This document shows, piece after piece, positions 8,201-16,838 of a stretch of 64,000 bases of DNA (the stretch's first letter is position 1; every line of letters starts with the position of its first letter). Origin of the DNA: Enterococcus hermanniensis (GTDB taxonomy: Bacteria; Bacillota; Bacilli; Lactobacillales; Enterococcaceae); assembly GCF_001885945.1 (NCBI RefSeq), contig NZ_JXKQ01000001.1, forward strand, positions 310,001-374,000, given 5' to 3'. The position numbers and the translations under genes are program-made. Under the pieces are notes generated by a model. The model was not told the DNA's origin. It did not search any database and was given only the letters and a program-made list of their open reading frames with translations.

Positions 8201-11200
8201 TTAGACTAAAGTTTTTCGCCGAGCCGCTGACCCAAGAACCACCATCTTTGACTCCTGTATCACTGTCACCAGGCGTCTCGTGATAGTAGTTCCTTCGATC
8301 TTGATCGTATTTTTGACTTTTGTCGTGTCACCATAGCCAACAACATTGGCACGATAACTTAAAATCAACGGTTCAGTGATTTTCAAGCCTTCTTTAAACG
8401 AGATCGTAAAGCCCTCCAGATTATCCGGGCTTGGATCATAGTTAAGGAAGTAATCCACATTCAGCGTCATTTGACGATCTGGATCTATAACCCACTGACC
8501 ATTTTCTTGGAGCGCCTTCGCATAATGGATCGATAGCGAATCTGCGACTAATTGTGTGATCTGAACACCTCCCGTTACATCAAGTGTGTCGGTGATCGTA
8601 GTGTTTTCATAGGTCAAACGATTTCCGTTCAGAACGACTGAGTAATCCACATGGGCACTGTCCTCACTGCTAGCAGTGTAACCGTTTCCACTTTTGCGAT
8701 TTGGATTTTTGGCCCAATCGAATGATACAGTAGCCTCAAGGTCCGTATTGGTTTCGCCGTCATTTCCATAAGTGTAGTCTACATTGACTTTATTCGTATA
8801 ATAAGGTTGGATATCCCCAGTCAAATCCGTCGTGATGATCATGCGCACAGGATGATCAATGGCTAATTTTGCCCCTGAATTCAAGCTATACGTCAGCGTT
8901 CCGTTATCTAACGCCAACTTACCATTATTTTGGAATGCCGCGGTTAGCTCTTCCATAACTTGTATTTTTCCGTTGGTATCATACGCCAATTTGTAGAATG
9001 CGACATTGTTCCACAAATTTTCTGTATCAACACTTTGCTTACTCGCAGGTACCTTGTTATTTCCAGCTGCATCAGTGCTACCAGCAACCAACGGGTCTTT
9101 GATGGTCAAAGTTTTTAACGATTCTCCCTTGGCATTGAAATCGATCGTCCAATCGATTTTCTTGTCTTGGAAATTACCTGAACCAGATTTTTGTTGCGCA
9201 TTCCAAATACTATCAGGGATGTTCCCATCAGAAGTCGCTTTCCCCCAATCGTCGCCATTTTCCCCATGTAAATAGGCCATATTGGTAAAATCATTGCCAG
9301 CTGTTTGTTCGACTTTATTATTTCCCTCAAATAGTGCCGTACCCGCTACTGTACCGAAGATATTAGGATCAAAGAAGTATTGGGTATCAAACGTGATGAC
9401 GATATCTTTGTCCGTCTTAACCTTAAATTTGATCATCACTCGTTGTGGATCAGCTTGTTCGCGTGTACTCACGTCACTCTCATTGTCACTATCTACTAAA
9501 ATCAATTCATAATCATTAGACCCGAGTCCCGCTACTGAAATATCCGCTTTTAAAGCTGCCAATAATTTTTCTTCGTAGTCTGCTTGCGCTAAATTACCTT
9601 CAAATGACTCAAAGGAAGCTGGTGCGAATCCTTTTGGCAGTTGTTCGATCACATAGCTGCCTGGTTCAATTTGGTAGATATCATTTTTGACCGTGATCGT
9701 AAAAGGCACTGTTCTAGCATTGTAATCGATCGTCCCAGTTTTTTTAACGATATTAGGGAAATTGTTGGTCTTACCAGCAGTCGTTCCACTCATCGTCGCT
9801 GAGTTGGCAATCTGGAAACTTGTCGCACCTTTAGGTCGATTAGGGATCTCAGTTTTTTTCACCGTCAATGTATAACTGATCGTCACGGCTTTAGTGATGG
9901 CTTTATTTAAAGTAATTGTGAGCTTACCGTCCGTGTAAGAAAACGTATAATCTGTCCCTACATTTAAGGCTACTCCATTTTCTTTAATTACCAAGTCAGC
10001 CATCGCTGGAGTGATGGTATTTCCGATGAATTTACCGGCTGTATCAATCCAACCGGCTTGTGGGATATCTGAAATTATCACGCCAGCAGAAATCGTTAAC
10101 CTTTGCTGGTTTAGCGTGATCGTGTAAGTCCCGCTCACGTTTCCTGAAGCATCAACAGTTGCATTTCCCGCCTTTTTAAACCAATTATCTTTATTCACGG
10201 TGACCGTTGCATCAGTGGATAATTCTTTTAAAGTACTATCTTTCGTCAGATCTTTCAACGTACTTTTATTCGTGTATTTGATAGAACCAGGACTTCCTGT
10301 AAACTTTTGCCCCGCATCAGCTGTCGCAGTTGTCTTGAACGTTGCTGTGAACTTCCCAGAAAATTCCTCATCATCAACGCTCGTTATCGTGGCTGTCCAA
10401 CCTTTTAAATCAGTGTCATCAGGATTATTCGTGTCCCAGTAGACTGGGGTCACCAGTATATTATATTCATCCTCATCTAACAAATTTCCAGCTTCATCCC
10501 GAATCTCTAGTTTAGCTAACTGAGCTTTGGTCAGTTTATGTGTTGCGGGATTGCTATTACTAGGTGTCGGCAAAGTATCCGAAATTTTCAATCCTGTTAC
10601 TTGATTGTTTTCTGTACTCGCATTAATTGTCCAAGTGATATCTTGAAAGATCACTTCACCCTCACTATTCACTGTAGTCGATGGCAAACTGCCTGCCTTA
10701 CTTAATGTCATCTCCTTTTGAACACCAGGGATGTCAACTTCTGTCTTGGTCTCATCGTTTAATGGAACTTTGATGATCGTATCTGATGTACCGTAATTAT
10801 CTAAACCATCTAATTCGATCGTGATCGTTCCGGTCTGCTCACTCGTGTCTAACAGATTATCTGAAAAGACCATTGTTAAATAGCCATCACGTGATAAGGT
10901 ATAGTATCCGATGACTTCAGTCCGACCATTTACTGTTCCCATGACTTCTCTCGGAATATCGACATAAGGATAGGAAACACCGGTGTTATTCAACTTCAAT
11001 GTATAGTAGGAGCCACCGTTGACTGGTGCTAGGGTGATCAGCTCATCACCCGAAACAGGGATCAAATTGTCTAAGGACCATTTCAATTCTAATTTTTGAT
11101 TGGTTTGTCCGGGTGTGATCTGGCCGTTCTCATCCCCGTTGATCTTGACACCAGTGATGATCGTATTGCCTTTGACATCCTCTAAACCATCCTCCATTTG

Positions 11201-12181
11201 ATGATTGCTATCACTTTGCAACGACTTTAATTCGTCGATACTCGTCAAATGAAATTTGGCTTCTTCTCCATCCCAATCTTGGCCAGCATTATTGGCAATC
11301 GCTGTAATAGACAAGTCATTGACACATTTGGCGTAAGTATCATTCGTGACAGGTCCGTCTAATTCATCCGATTCGACGATCACAAAACTAACTTTTTGAT
11401 CTGCAAGCTGGCTCGTGTCGATCGTATAAGTCCCGTTGTCTTCTGTTATCTTCACACCAGTAGCATCTGTGCCATCAAGTGGGATCTCAGTCGCAATGCT
11501 TGCTAAATCAGTGATATACAATGGATCTTGACTGTCCATGTCTAAATTATTGATGTCTGAAATCATGTATACTTTCACTGACGTAGCCGATGAAGGTTTG
11601 ATGCTCCCGCTGATACCGATCGAAAAAGCAACTTCTTTTATTTCATGCAACGCGCCAAAAGCAGTCGATTCCGGTGAATGACTAAATTTTCCAGCATTGA
11701 TCAAGGTTCTAGCTTCTACGATATTCCCACTATCAGATTGTTTGCCATCAGATTCATCGAAATTAGGAAAGTAACGAACATTTTGCATGGCAAAAGTTGA
11801 ATTGTATTCTTCTGATGAACTATCTCCGTCAAGATCGATCTCAGGAAGAGCTGCACGTGCAGCCGCACGTTCCACGCTTTCCACCTCCGATTGCTCATTT
11901 TCCTCAGATTCCGAAGGTTCAGTCGTCTCTGGTGGGGCATTCGCTGATTGTGTCGAATCAGTTTCACTTTCTTCATTGGTTTCTATATCAGGAGCGGTCG
12001 TCGTATTCGTGTCTGCTTCAGGTATATTGGGATTCTCCGTTTGCTGATCTGCTACCTCTTCCGAATTGGATTGGACGACCGCATGGGTCTCCGGGGGGCT
12101 TAGTTCATTGGCAATGACAGTTACAGGCAACATTTGAAAAACAATCATCAATGCTGCAAAAAAAGTAAGTAATTTTTTCAT
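8201..12181 (-). CDS. Giant LPSTG surface protein, N-terminal piece (signal peptide and adhesive domains)
   Basis: The start chosen is the ATG at 12179-12181, with a near-ideal AAGGAGGAGGAG site just upstream; a longer reading is possible but lacks a site. A signal peptide (MKKLLTFFAALMIVFQML, cleavage near VIANE) is followed by an acidic Ser/Thr/Glu-rich region to about residue 115. Then come several collagen-binding/adhesive Ig-like domains, with repeated patterns such as W-T-I-x-x-N-A and I-x-D-x-L. The last residues, from about 8284 down to the stop at 8201, are an out-of-frame tail. Restoring one base near 8280 gives ETPGDSDTG and reads into the SpaA/Cna_B stalk. It is the ligand-binding head of the adhesin; the ligand is unknown. 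Confidence 0.85.
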   Translation of the reverse strand: MKKLLTFFAALMIVFQMLPVTVIANELSPPETHAVVQSNSEEVADQQTENPNIPEADTNTTTAPDIETNEESETDSTQSANAPPETTEPSESEENEQSEVESVERAAARAALPEIDLDGDSSSEEYNSTFAMQNVRYFPNFDESDGKQSDSGNIVEARTLINAGKFSHSPESTAFGALHEIKEVAFSIGISGSIKPSSATSVKVYMISDINNLDMDSQDPLYITDLASIATEIPLDGTDATGVKITEDNGTYTIDTSQLADQKVSFVIVESDELDGPVTNDTYAKCVNDLSITAIANNAGQDWDGEEAKFHLTSIDELKSLQSDSNHQMEDGLEDVKGNTIITGVKINGDENGQITPGQTNQKLELKWSLDNLIPVSGDELITLAPVNGGSYYTLKLNNTGVSYPYVDIPREVMGTVNGRTEVIGYYTLSRDGYLTMVFSDNLLDTSEQTGTITIELDGLDNYGTSDTIIKVPLNDETKTEVDIPGVQKEMTLSKAGSLPSTTVNSEGEVIFQDITWTINASTENNQVTGLKISDTLPTPSNSNPATHKLTKAQLAKLEIRDEAGNLLDEDEYNILVTPVYWDTNNPDDTDLKGWTATITSVDDEEFSGKFTATFKTTATADAGQKFTGSPGSIKYTNKSTLKDLTKDSTLKELSTDATVTVNKDNWFKKAGNATVDASGNVSGTYTITLNQQRLTISAGVIISDIPQAGWIDTAGKFIGNTITPAMADLVIKENGVALNVGTDYTFSYTDGKLTITLNKAITKAVTISYTLTVKKTEIPNRPKGATSFQIANSATMSGTTAGKTNNFPNIVKKTGTIDYNARTVPFTITVKNDIYQIEPGSYVIEQLPKGFAPASFESFEGNLAQADYEEKLLAALKADISVAGLGSNDYELILVDSDNESDVSTREQADPQRVMIKFKVKTDKDIVITFDTQYFFDPNIFGTVAGTALFEGNNKVEQTAGNDFTNMAYLHGENGDDWGKATSDGNIPDSIWNAQQKSGSGNFQDKKIDWTIDFNAKGESLKTLTIKDPLVAGSTDAAGNNKVPASKQSVDTENLWNNVAFYKLAYDTNGKIQVMEELTAAFQNNGKLALDNGTLTYSLNSGAKLAIDHPVRMIITTDLTGDIQPYYTNKVNVDYTYGNDGETNTDLEATVSFDWAKNPNRKSGNGYTASSEDSAHVDYSVVLNGNRLTYENTTITDTLDVTGGVQITQLVADSLSIHYAKALQENGQWVIDPDRQMTLNVDYFLNYDPSPDNLEGFTISFKEGLKITEPLILSYRANVVGYGDTTKVKNTIKIEGTTITRRLVTVIQESKMVVLGSAARRKTLV

Positions 12182-12522
12182 TTTCTCCTCCTCCTTAATC
12201 AATAAAAAATATCCTATTTTATAATTTTATTTTAACATATTTGTTTTTTTCTTCAAAACAGAAACCATAATTATTGAATAAAGAATAAGATAGCCGTTTT
12301 ATTTTATATATAATTGTTTTTTATTCATAAATAAATGCTTAATTAAAATAATTTTTCATTATTTTATAACAACACCTAAAATCACTAGCGTTATTTTAAA
12401 TGTATTTTTTTTACTTCAACCTAAAAAAATCCCTTTATCAATGAAAAACATCGATAAAGGGACAGAAAATATAGTTGAAATACAGTTAATTTTATTTTTT
12501 TTATTCCAAACAACTATGTTTT
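12182..12522. other. AT-rich intergenic region upstream of the giant adhesin
   Basis: This 340-nt stretch holds the adhesin ribosome site next to 12181, the CorA-gene terminator (12430-12462) and otherwise only A/T-rich sequence. It must contain the adhesin promoter, but no hexamer pair stands out from the background. No coding sequence was seen. Confidence 0.6.
12430..12462 (-). terminator. Terminator of the CorA-type transporter gene
   Basis: A 10-bp stem (12430-12439 with 12453-12462) with an A-rich loop is followed on the minus strand by a T run, about 60 nt past the stop at 12523. Confidence 0.75.
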
Positions 12523-13428
12523 TTAACGCATTAATTTTCGGAAGATATAAGCCAGTACAAACCACAGTACCAGGCTGACTCCGATCGTAATGATCCAGCC
12601 AGAGGCATTGTTTTCCAATGGCAATGGCATATTCATCCCGAAGAATCCTGTAATGATCGTTGGGATCGTCAATAAAACGGATAAGACGGTCAAAATTCGC
12701 ATCGTATCGTTCAGATTATTGTTCAAGACATTGTTATAGGTGCCCGATAATTGCTGCAAGATTTGCGAAGACAGTTTCGTCATTTCGACGAGCTGTTGGG
12801 CTTCGATCATGACATCATCTAGGCCTTCTTTTTCTTCATCGGTCAGACGGCGATAAATCCCGTGGCTCTTGATTTGTTGGACCAACAAGACGTTTTGCCG
12901 TGAAGCCGTCACGAAATAGACGATCCCCGTCTCTAAGTCCGAGAGCAATAATAAGTTTTGTTTGGTCGTTTTTTGTTTTAACAGTTGGCTGATTCGTTTG
13001 CGGTCACGATCCATCCCTTCCACAAAAGGGAAATACTCATCTGAGATGACGAACAAACAACCAAACAATAATTCATACAAACTACTTTCAGGATTGCGAT
13101 CCAAATAATTTTTAAATTTGAAATACAAGTATTTGCTTTGTTGATTGGTCACGGTGATCAATGTCCGATCCACAACGAGAAAGGTCATCGGTACCGTCTC
13201 ATAATGGTTATCGATTTTGCGCCGATTCGGTACGTTGAAGATCAGCATCAAGACATCAGTGTCTTTGTCATAATCTAAATGGGCTCGTTCGTTTCTATCT
13301 AATGAGTACTCGACAAAATCACTGTCGATCCCATAATCACGGTACAAATTTTTTAATTCGTCTTTATCTTCCGCATCGGTATTGACCCAGCGGTTCATCT
13401 TGTGATTGAATACTTCTTTTGTATACAT
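12523..13428 (-). CDS. corA: CorA-family divalent cation (Mg2+) transporter
   Basis: The 301-residue protein has the CorA plan: a large N-terminal cytoplasmic alpha/beta domain, a long helical region (about 150-235) and two C-terminal membrane helices. The signature G-M-N lies in GFFGMNMPLP between the helices, near residue 265, and a basic tail (FRKLMR) ends it. CorA pentamers carry Mg2+, sometimes Co2+ or Ni2+, across the plasma membrane. The ATG follows a GGAGATAGG site. The gene is monocistronic, with its own terminator downstream. Family assignment is strong; ion preference is inferred from the family. Confidence 0.9.
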   Translation of the reverse strand: MYTKEVFNHKMNRWVNTDAEDKDELKNLYRDYGIDSDFVEYSLDRNERAHLDYDKDTDVLMLIFNVPNRRKIDNHYETVPMTFLVVDRTLITVTNQQSKYLYFKFKNYLDRNPESSLYELLFGCLFVISDEYFPFVEGMDRDRKRISQLLKQKTTKQNLLLLSDLETGIVYFVTASRQNVLLVQQIKSHGIYRRLTDEEKEGLDDVMIEAQQLVEMTKLSSQILQQLSGTYNNVLNNNLNDTMRILTVLSVLLTIPTIITGFFGMNMPLPLENNASGWIITIGVSLVLWFVLAYIFRKLMR

Positions 13429-13579
13429 GGACCTATCTCCTAGCTATCATTTCTATCGTTTGCATTCTAACATAGAACGATCAAAAATACTGCTATAAAC
13501 GGACAAACGTTATGTTAAATCAGCAGTTTTTAGTTATTGACTAAATTACAAAAAAATTTTCCTTTTGCCAACTAAAAAA

Positions 13580-13604
13580 GCCTGACGCTTTTTTCGCGTC
13601 AGGC
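13580..13604 (-). terminator. Terminator of the sigma/DUF1659/DUF2922 genes
   Basis: A perfect 9-bp GC-rich stem (13580-13588 with 13596-13604) has an A run at 13574-13579 that gives the minus-strand T tract. It lies just after the stop at 13616. Confidence 0.9.
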
Positions 13605-13615
13605 CTTCATTTAAT

Positions 13616-13828
13616 TTAAAAAATTGGTGTCTCGATCGTCTCGATATATTTAGCACTAGTGACTTGATCGTAGAGTTTTTTGCCCTCTTTTTCAAACAAT
13701 CCCACTGTACACAACATCTCTAATTGTGTCTGGATCTCATTGCTTGATAAGTTGCGATTTGGTTCAGAAAAATTCCATTGGTGGGCTTTGCCTTCATTGT
13801 TAGCAAAAGTAGCCGCTAATTTTAACAT
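13616..13828 (-). CDS. DUF2922-family small protein
   Basis: A 70-residue protein matching the DUF2922 pattern: a short beta strand (MLKLAATFANNEGKA), a helix and a C-terminal strand. It has no signal peptide or membrane segment, and its function is unknown. It follows the DUF1659 gene by 21 nt and has a strong AGGAGGGG site. It shares HQW, LFEKEG and TIETPIF with the longer protein at 17663-18094, so the two are paralogues. DUF1659 and DUF2922 genes are commonly found side by side in Firmicutes, which supports a shared function; here they lie downstream of a sigma-like factor. Confidence 0.75.
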   Translation of the reverse strand: MLKLAATFANNEGKAHQWNFSEPNRNLSSNEIQTQLEMLCTVGLFEKEGKKLYDQVTSAKYIETIETPIF

Positions 13829-13849
13829 TGTTTCCCCTCCTTACTTGAT

Positions 13850-14050
13850 TTATTTACTGATACGAGATTGTTGAGTCCAGACCACACTGTCTAAGTCATG
13901 CTCGACCGCTAGATTGGCCATGATCTCTCCTAACAATAAGACTTTTTCTTCCGCTGGATCATCGATTACATTGGCAAAATTGATGTTACGTTTTTTACCT
14001 TCCTCACTTTGCAATTGGACTTGCAACTTATTCCCTAACTTTTGAATCAT
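13850..14050 (-). CDS. DUF1659-family small protein
   Basis: The 66-residue product resembles DUF1659: two N-terminal beta strands (KLQVQLQSEEGKKRNINFANV), then a helix with conserved acidic and Leu/Ala positions (about 32-52). It is cytoplasmic by appearance, with no cysteine. It has a strong AAAGGAGGG site, and a 10-bp GC-rich palindrome lies 31-40 nt upstream of the start. It follows the sigma-like gene by 78 nt and precedes the DUF2922 gene. Its molecular role is not known. Confidence 0.7.
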   Translation of the reverse strand: MIQKLGNKLQVQLQSEEGKKRNINFANVIDDPAEEKVLLLGEIMANLAVEHDLDSVVWTQQSRISK

Positions 14051-14080
14051 CGCAAAACCCTCCTTTCCTATTTTTATAAA

Positions 14081-14090
14081 CGTCGCGACG
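14081..14090. promoter_or_regulatory. GC-rich palindrome upstream of the DUF1659 gene
   Basis: CGTCGCGACG is a perfect 10-bp palindrome, extended by TAAA/TTTA arms with one unpaired base. It lies in the 78-nt gap between the sigma-like gene and the DUF1659 start. It could be an operator or a short RNA hairpin; no protein can be assigned. Confidence 0.35.
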
Positions 14091-14128
14091 GTTTACACTA
14101 GTATTAACGCAACCTGTCATCAACCTGT

Positions 14129-14623
14129 TCATGAAGCTTCATCGTCCTCACTCCAATGCTGGATGAGTCGTTTTTTCCAATTACAGACAGTTCCAGCACT
14201 GACTTGATAGTATGTTCGAATCTGTTGATACGTCAGCCCATGATATAAACGACTATAAAGAAACCGTTGCTCACCTAAACTCAGCTTCGGCCATAAACGG
14301 GCCAAGTGCTCTGTCGATTCGAGCGGATCATCATTGATCATCAAGTGTTCTTGTTGGTAACTTTTTACTCGTTCCAAAATTTTTTGTTGCCGTTGTTGTT
14401 TGCGTTGTGCATCCCGTAAGCGCCAGCGTAAAAAGCGATAAATCAAGGTGACTTGTGCATCCTCACCTTCAAAGCGCTGATGGTTTTCAAACAAGGTGAT
14501 TCGTAAAATCTGGAGATAATCTTCATAATCAGGATTCCTGTCAAAAATCTGACAATCACTTAAAACTTTCAGGCATAGGGCTTCGTATTGTTGGACGAAT
14601 TGTTCTGCTGGTTCTTGTGTCAT
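14129..14623 (-). CDS. Sigma-70-like (ComX/SigH-type) transcription factor
   Basis: The 164-residue protein has a region 2-like N-terminal half (DYEDYLQILRITLFENHQ and a following RFLRWRLRDAQRK helix) and a C-terminal helix-turn-helix (LTYQQIRTYYQVSAGTVCNW) like sigma region 4. Its size and layout are those of short alternative sigma factors of the ComX/SigH type in Lactobacillales. No membrane anti-sigma gene adjoins it. Instead DUF1659 and DUF2922 genes lie downstream on the same strand, and a GH25 lysozyme gene diverges from it. The ATG has a GGAGACT site. Whether it drives competence-like, wall-stress or other genes cannot be read from here; a phage-type regulator is an alternative. Confidence 0.65.
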   Translation of the reverse strand: MTQEPAEQFVQQYEALCLKVLSDCQIFDRNPDYEDYLQILRITLFENHQRFEGEDAQVTLIYRFLRWRLRDAQRKQQRQQKILERVKSYQQEHLMINDDPLESTEHLARLWPKLSLGEQRFLYSRLYHGLTYQQIRTYYQVSAGTVCNWKKRLIQHWSEDDEAS

Positions 14624-14740
14624 TTTTTAGTCTCCTTTACTTGTTAGTTGGTGACTTAAAAATGACAGAAACAGACCTTGCCCGCGAAAACGAAGCTTGC
14701 ACAAAAAAAGCCAATGATGCCAGCTTGCTTGAATAAAAGC

Positions 14741-14770
14741 TTGTCACTACGCGGCGGTGGTGGATACTAT
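14741..14770 (+). promoter_or_regulatory. Candidate promoter of the GH25 lysozyme gene
   Basis: TTGTCA (14741-14746) and TACTAT (14765-14770) are separated by 18 nt, about 100 nt upstream of the lysozyme ATG. The -35 overlaps an AAAAGCTT-GTCACT element that also occurs, with a 4-nt insert, upstream of the DUF2922 gene at 17663. Confidence 0.4.
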
Positions 14771-14831
14771 GTGAAACCGATAGGCAAAGTTCTAGCTGCC
14801 TTTTTGCTGCCAGATTTCGCAAACTGAGGCC

Positions 14832-14843
14832 ACATGATCATGT
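14832..14843. promoter_or_regulatory. 12-bp perfect palindrome near the lysozyme start
   Basis: ACATGATCATGT lies 29-40 nt upstream of the lysozyme ATG and downstream of the candidate promoter, a position suited to a repressor operator. The binding protein is unknown. Confidence 0.35.
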
Positions 14844-14871
14844 AAAAAAACAAAGAAAGAAGGAAGCCTCC

Positions 14872-15735
14872 ATGATTATCGACATCAGTGAATGGCAACA
14901 CCCCGACCAGATTGATTATGCCCAACTAGCCAAACAGATCGACCATGTGATCGTCCGCGTCCAATACGGCTCAGCCTATTGCGACAAATACTATCAAACC
15001 CACTTACAAAGGTTCCAAGATCTAGGTATTCCAACAGCCGTCTATGCCTGGGTCCGTGGAACTAGCCACGAAGATATGGCCCAAGAAGCCCGAACCTTTT
15101 ATGAACGAGCAAAGGTCTTCCAGCCATGTTTTTATTGGTTAGACGTTGAAGAACAATCCATGATCGACATGCGTGGTGGTGTCGAAGTCTATCGACAAAC
15201 ACTGAAAAAACTGACCAATCAAAAAGTCGGTGTCTATGTCGCCCATCATCTATACCGCCAATTCAATCTGGCTGTCGAACAGTTTGATGCTCTCTGGTTA
15301 CCAAGTTACGGACAAAATACTGGCAGTTATCAAGGCAGCGATCCAACAGTCAATAAACACTATGACTTGCACCAATATACGTCGAACGGTCGCTTATCCG
15401 GCTACAATGGCGTCTTAGATTTCAACCGCTTGTCTGGTAAAAAAGCCTTGAATTACTTCACGGGAAAAGCTGGCAATCTTCCTACTTGGGGCATCGCTGG
15501 AAAAGGCTACTTTACCCTAGCAACAGCGATCCATCTCCGGACTGCACCAAATACATCCGCTCAAAGCCTTGGGATCTTACCTACTGGTTCGACCGTCCAG
15601 TATGACGCCTTTGCTCACGAACAAGGCTATGTCTGGATCCGGCAAAAGCGCCATGATGGTACGTATGCTTACCTAGCTACGGGCAAATCCGATGGCAAAA
15701 AACGAACGGATGCGAGTTGGGGTATTTTTAATTAA
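14872..15735 (+). CDS. GH25 lysozyme (muramidase) with C-terminal SH3-like domain, no signal peptide
   Basis: A 287-residue GH25 enzyme. The N-terminal DISEWQ and the WLDVEE segment carry the family's acidic residues (Asp4, Asp91, Glu93), and the barrel ends around residue 195 (YNGVLDFNRLSG). A C-terminal bacterial SH3-type domain (about 205-280, IHLRTAPNTSAQSLGILP) should bind peptidoglycan. GH25 enzymes cut the MurNAc-GlcNAc bond. There is no signal peptide, so export would need a holin-like path or lysis, as for phage endolysins; yet no phage genes are nearby. It diverges from the sigma-like gene and has its own candidate promoter and a perfect hairpin terminator. Confidence 0.85.
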   Translation: MIIDISEWQHPDQIDYAQLAKQIDHVIVRVQYGSAYCDKYYQTHLQRFQDLGIPTAVYAWVRGTSHEDMAQEARTFYERAKVFQPCFYWLDVEEQSMIDMRGGVEVYRQTLKKLTNQKVGVYVAHHLYRQFNLAVEQFDALWLPSYGQNTGSYQGSDPTVNKHYDLHQYTSNGRLSGYNGVLDFNRLSGKKALNYFTGKAGNLPTWGIAGKGYFTLATAIHLRTAPNTSAQSLGILPTGSTVQYDAFAHEQGYVWIRQKRHDGTYAYLATGKSDGKKRTDASWGIFN

Positions 15736-15740
15736 CGAAA

Positions 15741-15784
15741 AAAAATAAGAGGTGAAAGGAAATTTCCTTTCACCTCTTATTTTT
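15741..15784. terminator. Bidirectional terminator
   Basis: A perfect 22-bp inverted repeat (15741-15762 with 15763-15784), with A and T runs at its two ends, sits between convergent genes and overlaps the stop of the minus-strand gene. Confidence 0.9.
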
Positions 15785-16097
15785 GTTTCGCCACACGCAT
15801 AAAGCCCCAACTAGTCGGCATATAATAGCCGTCTACTGTCATATCCGACAGATTACTTGAGACCAACTGCCCCGTGATGTAATAAATTCGCCGTGCTTTC
15901 CGCTCAGCGCCGCCAATTTTTGCTAACAAACCTTCGAGATCGTATTGTCCCATCAAGAAATAGTGAAATTTATGGCCCTTTAAGCGTTCGTGCGTGATCG
16001 CTCCTTCAAAGGTCAATAATTTTTGCAATTCTTGATCTGTAAACGATAGATCCGTTGGTGTCAGCGTCAAACCTTTGTAGTCAAATGAGTCTGCCAT
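15777..16097 (-). CDS. Hypothetical cytoplasmic protein
   Basis: A 106-residue protein that I do not recognise. It has no signal peptide, membrane segment or cysteine, and is mixed alpha/beta with several aromatic residues (FHYFLMGQYD, RRIYYITGQLVSS, GYYMPTSWGFMRV). The ATG has an AAGGGGTG site. It is followed by a shared bidirectional terminator and stands 53 nt downstream of an esterase gene on the same strand, with which it may be co-transcribed. The reading frame is well supported by site, spacing and terminator. Confidence 0.65.
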   Translation of the reverse strand: MADSFDYKGLTLTPTDLSFTDQELQKLLTFEGAITHERLKGHKFHYFLMGQYDLEGLLAKIGGAERKARRIYYITGQLVSSNLSDMTVDGYYMPTSWGFMRVAKQK

Positions 16098-16150
16098 ATC
16101 GTTTCTGCACCCCTTATAGACTTATTTTACCACATCAAAAAGCAGAAACA

Positions 16151-16750
16151 CTACTCTTTCAGCCATGCCTTTGCTGACTGGACTTCCTCCATCAACAACT
16201 GATGACCACTATTCGTTTCCATGATAGTTAGGTCGGCACCCCGTTTATCAAAAGCCTCTGTCAGCGTATCAAAGGCTGCTTCACTAACGATTTGATCGCG
16301 CATACCGCCATAAGATACCCAGACTTTTTTATCTGAGAGATCAAAAACTTTGGTGTGGACCCCTAAGGACATCGGGTGGAAAAAGATGCCTTGAGCTAAG
16401 GACGTTTGACGTTCCAATAAGAGATGCGCCGCGATATTCGCGCCATTTGAGTACCCGACTAAGATCCAATCAGCTAGCGCGATGCCTTTTTCTTCGCTGA
16501 TCCGAGTGATTTCTTCCAATAAATGATCTGTTTCATTTTCTAGACTGACTAGATCAAATTGATTCAACCCATTTCGACGAAAGAAACGATGCATCCCATC
16601 TTCTTTCACCTGACCACGTAAAGCTAAAATCGTACTCTTCGCATCCAACAACCGGGCCAAGTCGATCAATGAAGTCTCATCGCCGCCTGTGCCATGCAAC
16701 AAAATAAATTTTTTTCCCTCCGGTTTGCCTGCTTGATAAATATACTTCAT
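16151..16750 (-). CDS. Alpha/beta-hydrolase, phospholipase/carboxylesterase (MhqD-like)
   Basis: The chosen ATG (16748-16750) has a GAGGTGCTGG site and gives a 199-residue protein starting MKYIYQAG; an upstream in-frame extension has no site. The family marks are the oxyanion segment LLHGTGGDE, the nucleophile elbow GYSNGA, an Asp in GGMRDQIV and a His in NSGHQLL, completing a Ser-Asp-His triad. MhqD/YodD-type esterases of Firmicutes are induced by quinones and electrophiles, but no regulator lies next to this one. It follows the VanZ-like gene by 88 nt on the same strand. The fold is certain, the substrate is not known. Confidence 0.85.
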   Translation of the reverse strand: MKYIYQAGKPEGKKFILLHGTGGDETSLIDLARLLDAKSTILALRGQVKEDGMHRFFRRNGLNQFDLVSLENETDHLLEEITRISEEKGIALADWILVGYSNGANIAAHLLLERQTSLAQGIFFHPMSLGVHTKVFDLSDKKVWVSYGGMRDQIVSEAAFDTLTEAFDKRGADLTIMETNSGHQLLMEEVQSAKAWLKE

Positions 16751-16838
16751 TTCCAGCACCTCACTTACTAAGTGTAAGTTATCATGTATCGATAACGGAT
16801 TCAATTTTTTTGTTTTAAAAAAAAGCAGCCAGCTTACG

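Noticed and set aside
14637-14822. 61-residue minus-strand frame between the sigma-like and lysozyme genes
   Set aside because: No ribosome site, composition unlike a protein, and it overlaps the candidate lysozyme promoter; treated as non-coding.
14872-15735. Prophage remnant suggested by the GH25 endolysin-like gene
   Set aside because: No holin, tail, integrase or attachment repeats are nearby; the neighbours are conserved small genes and a sigma-like factor.
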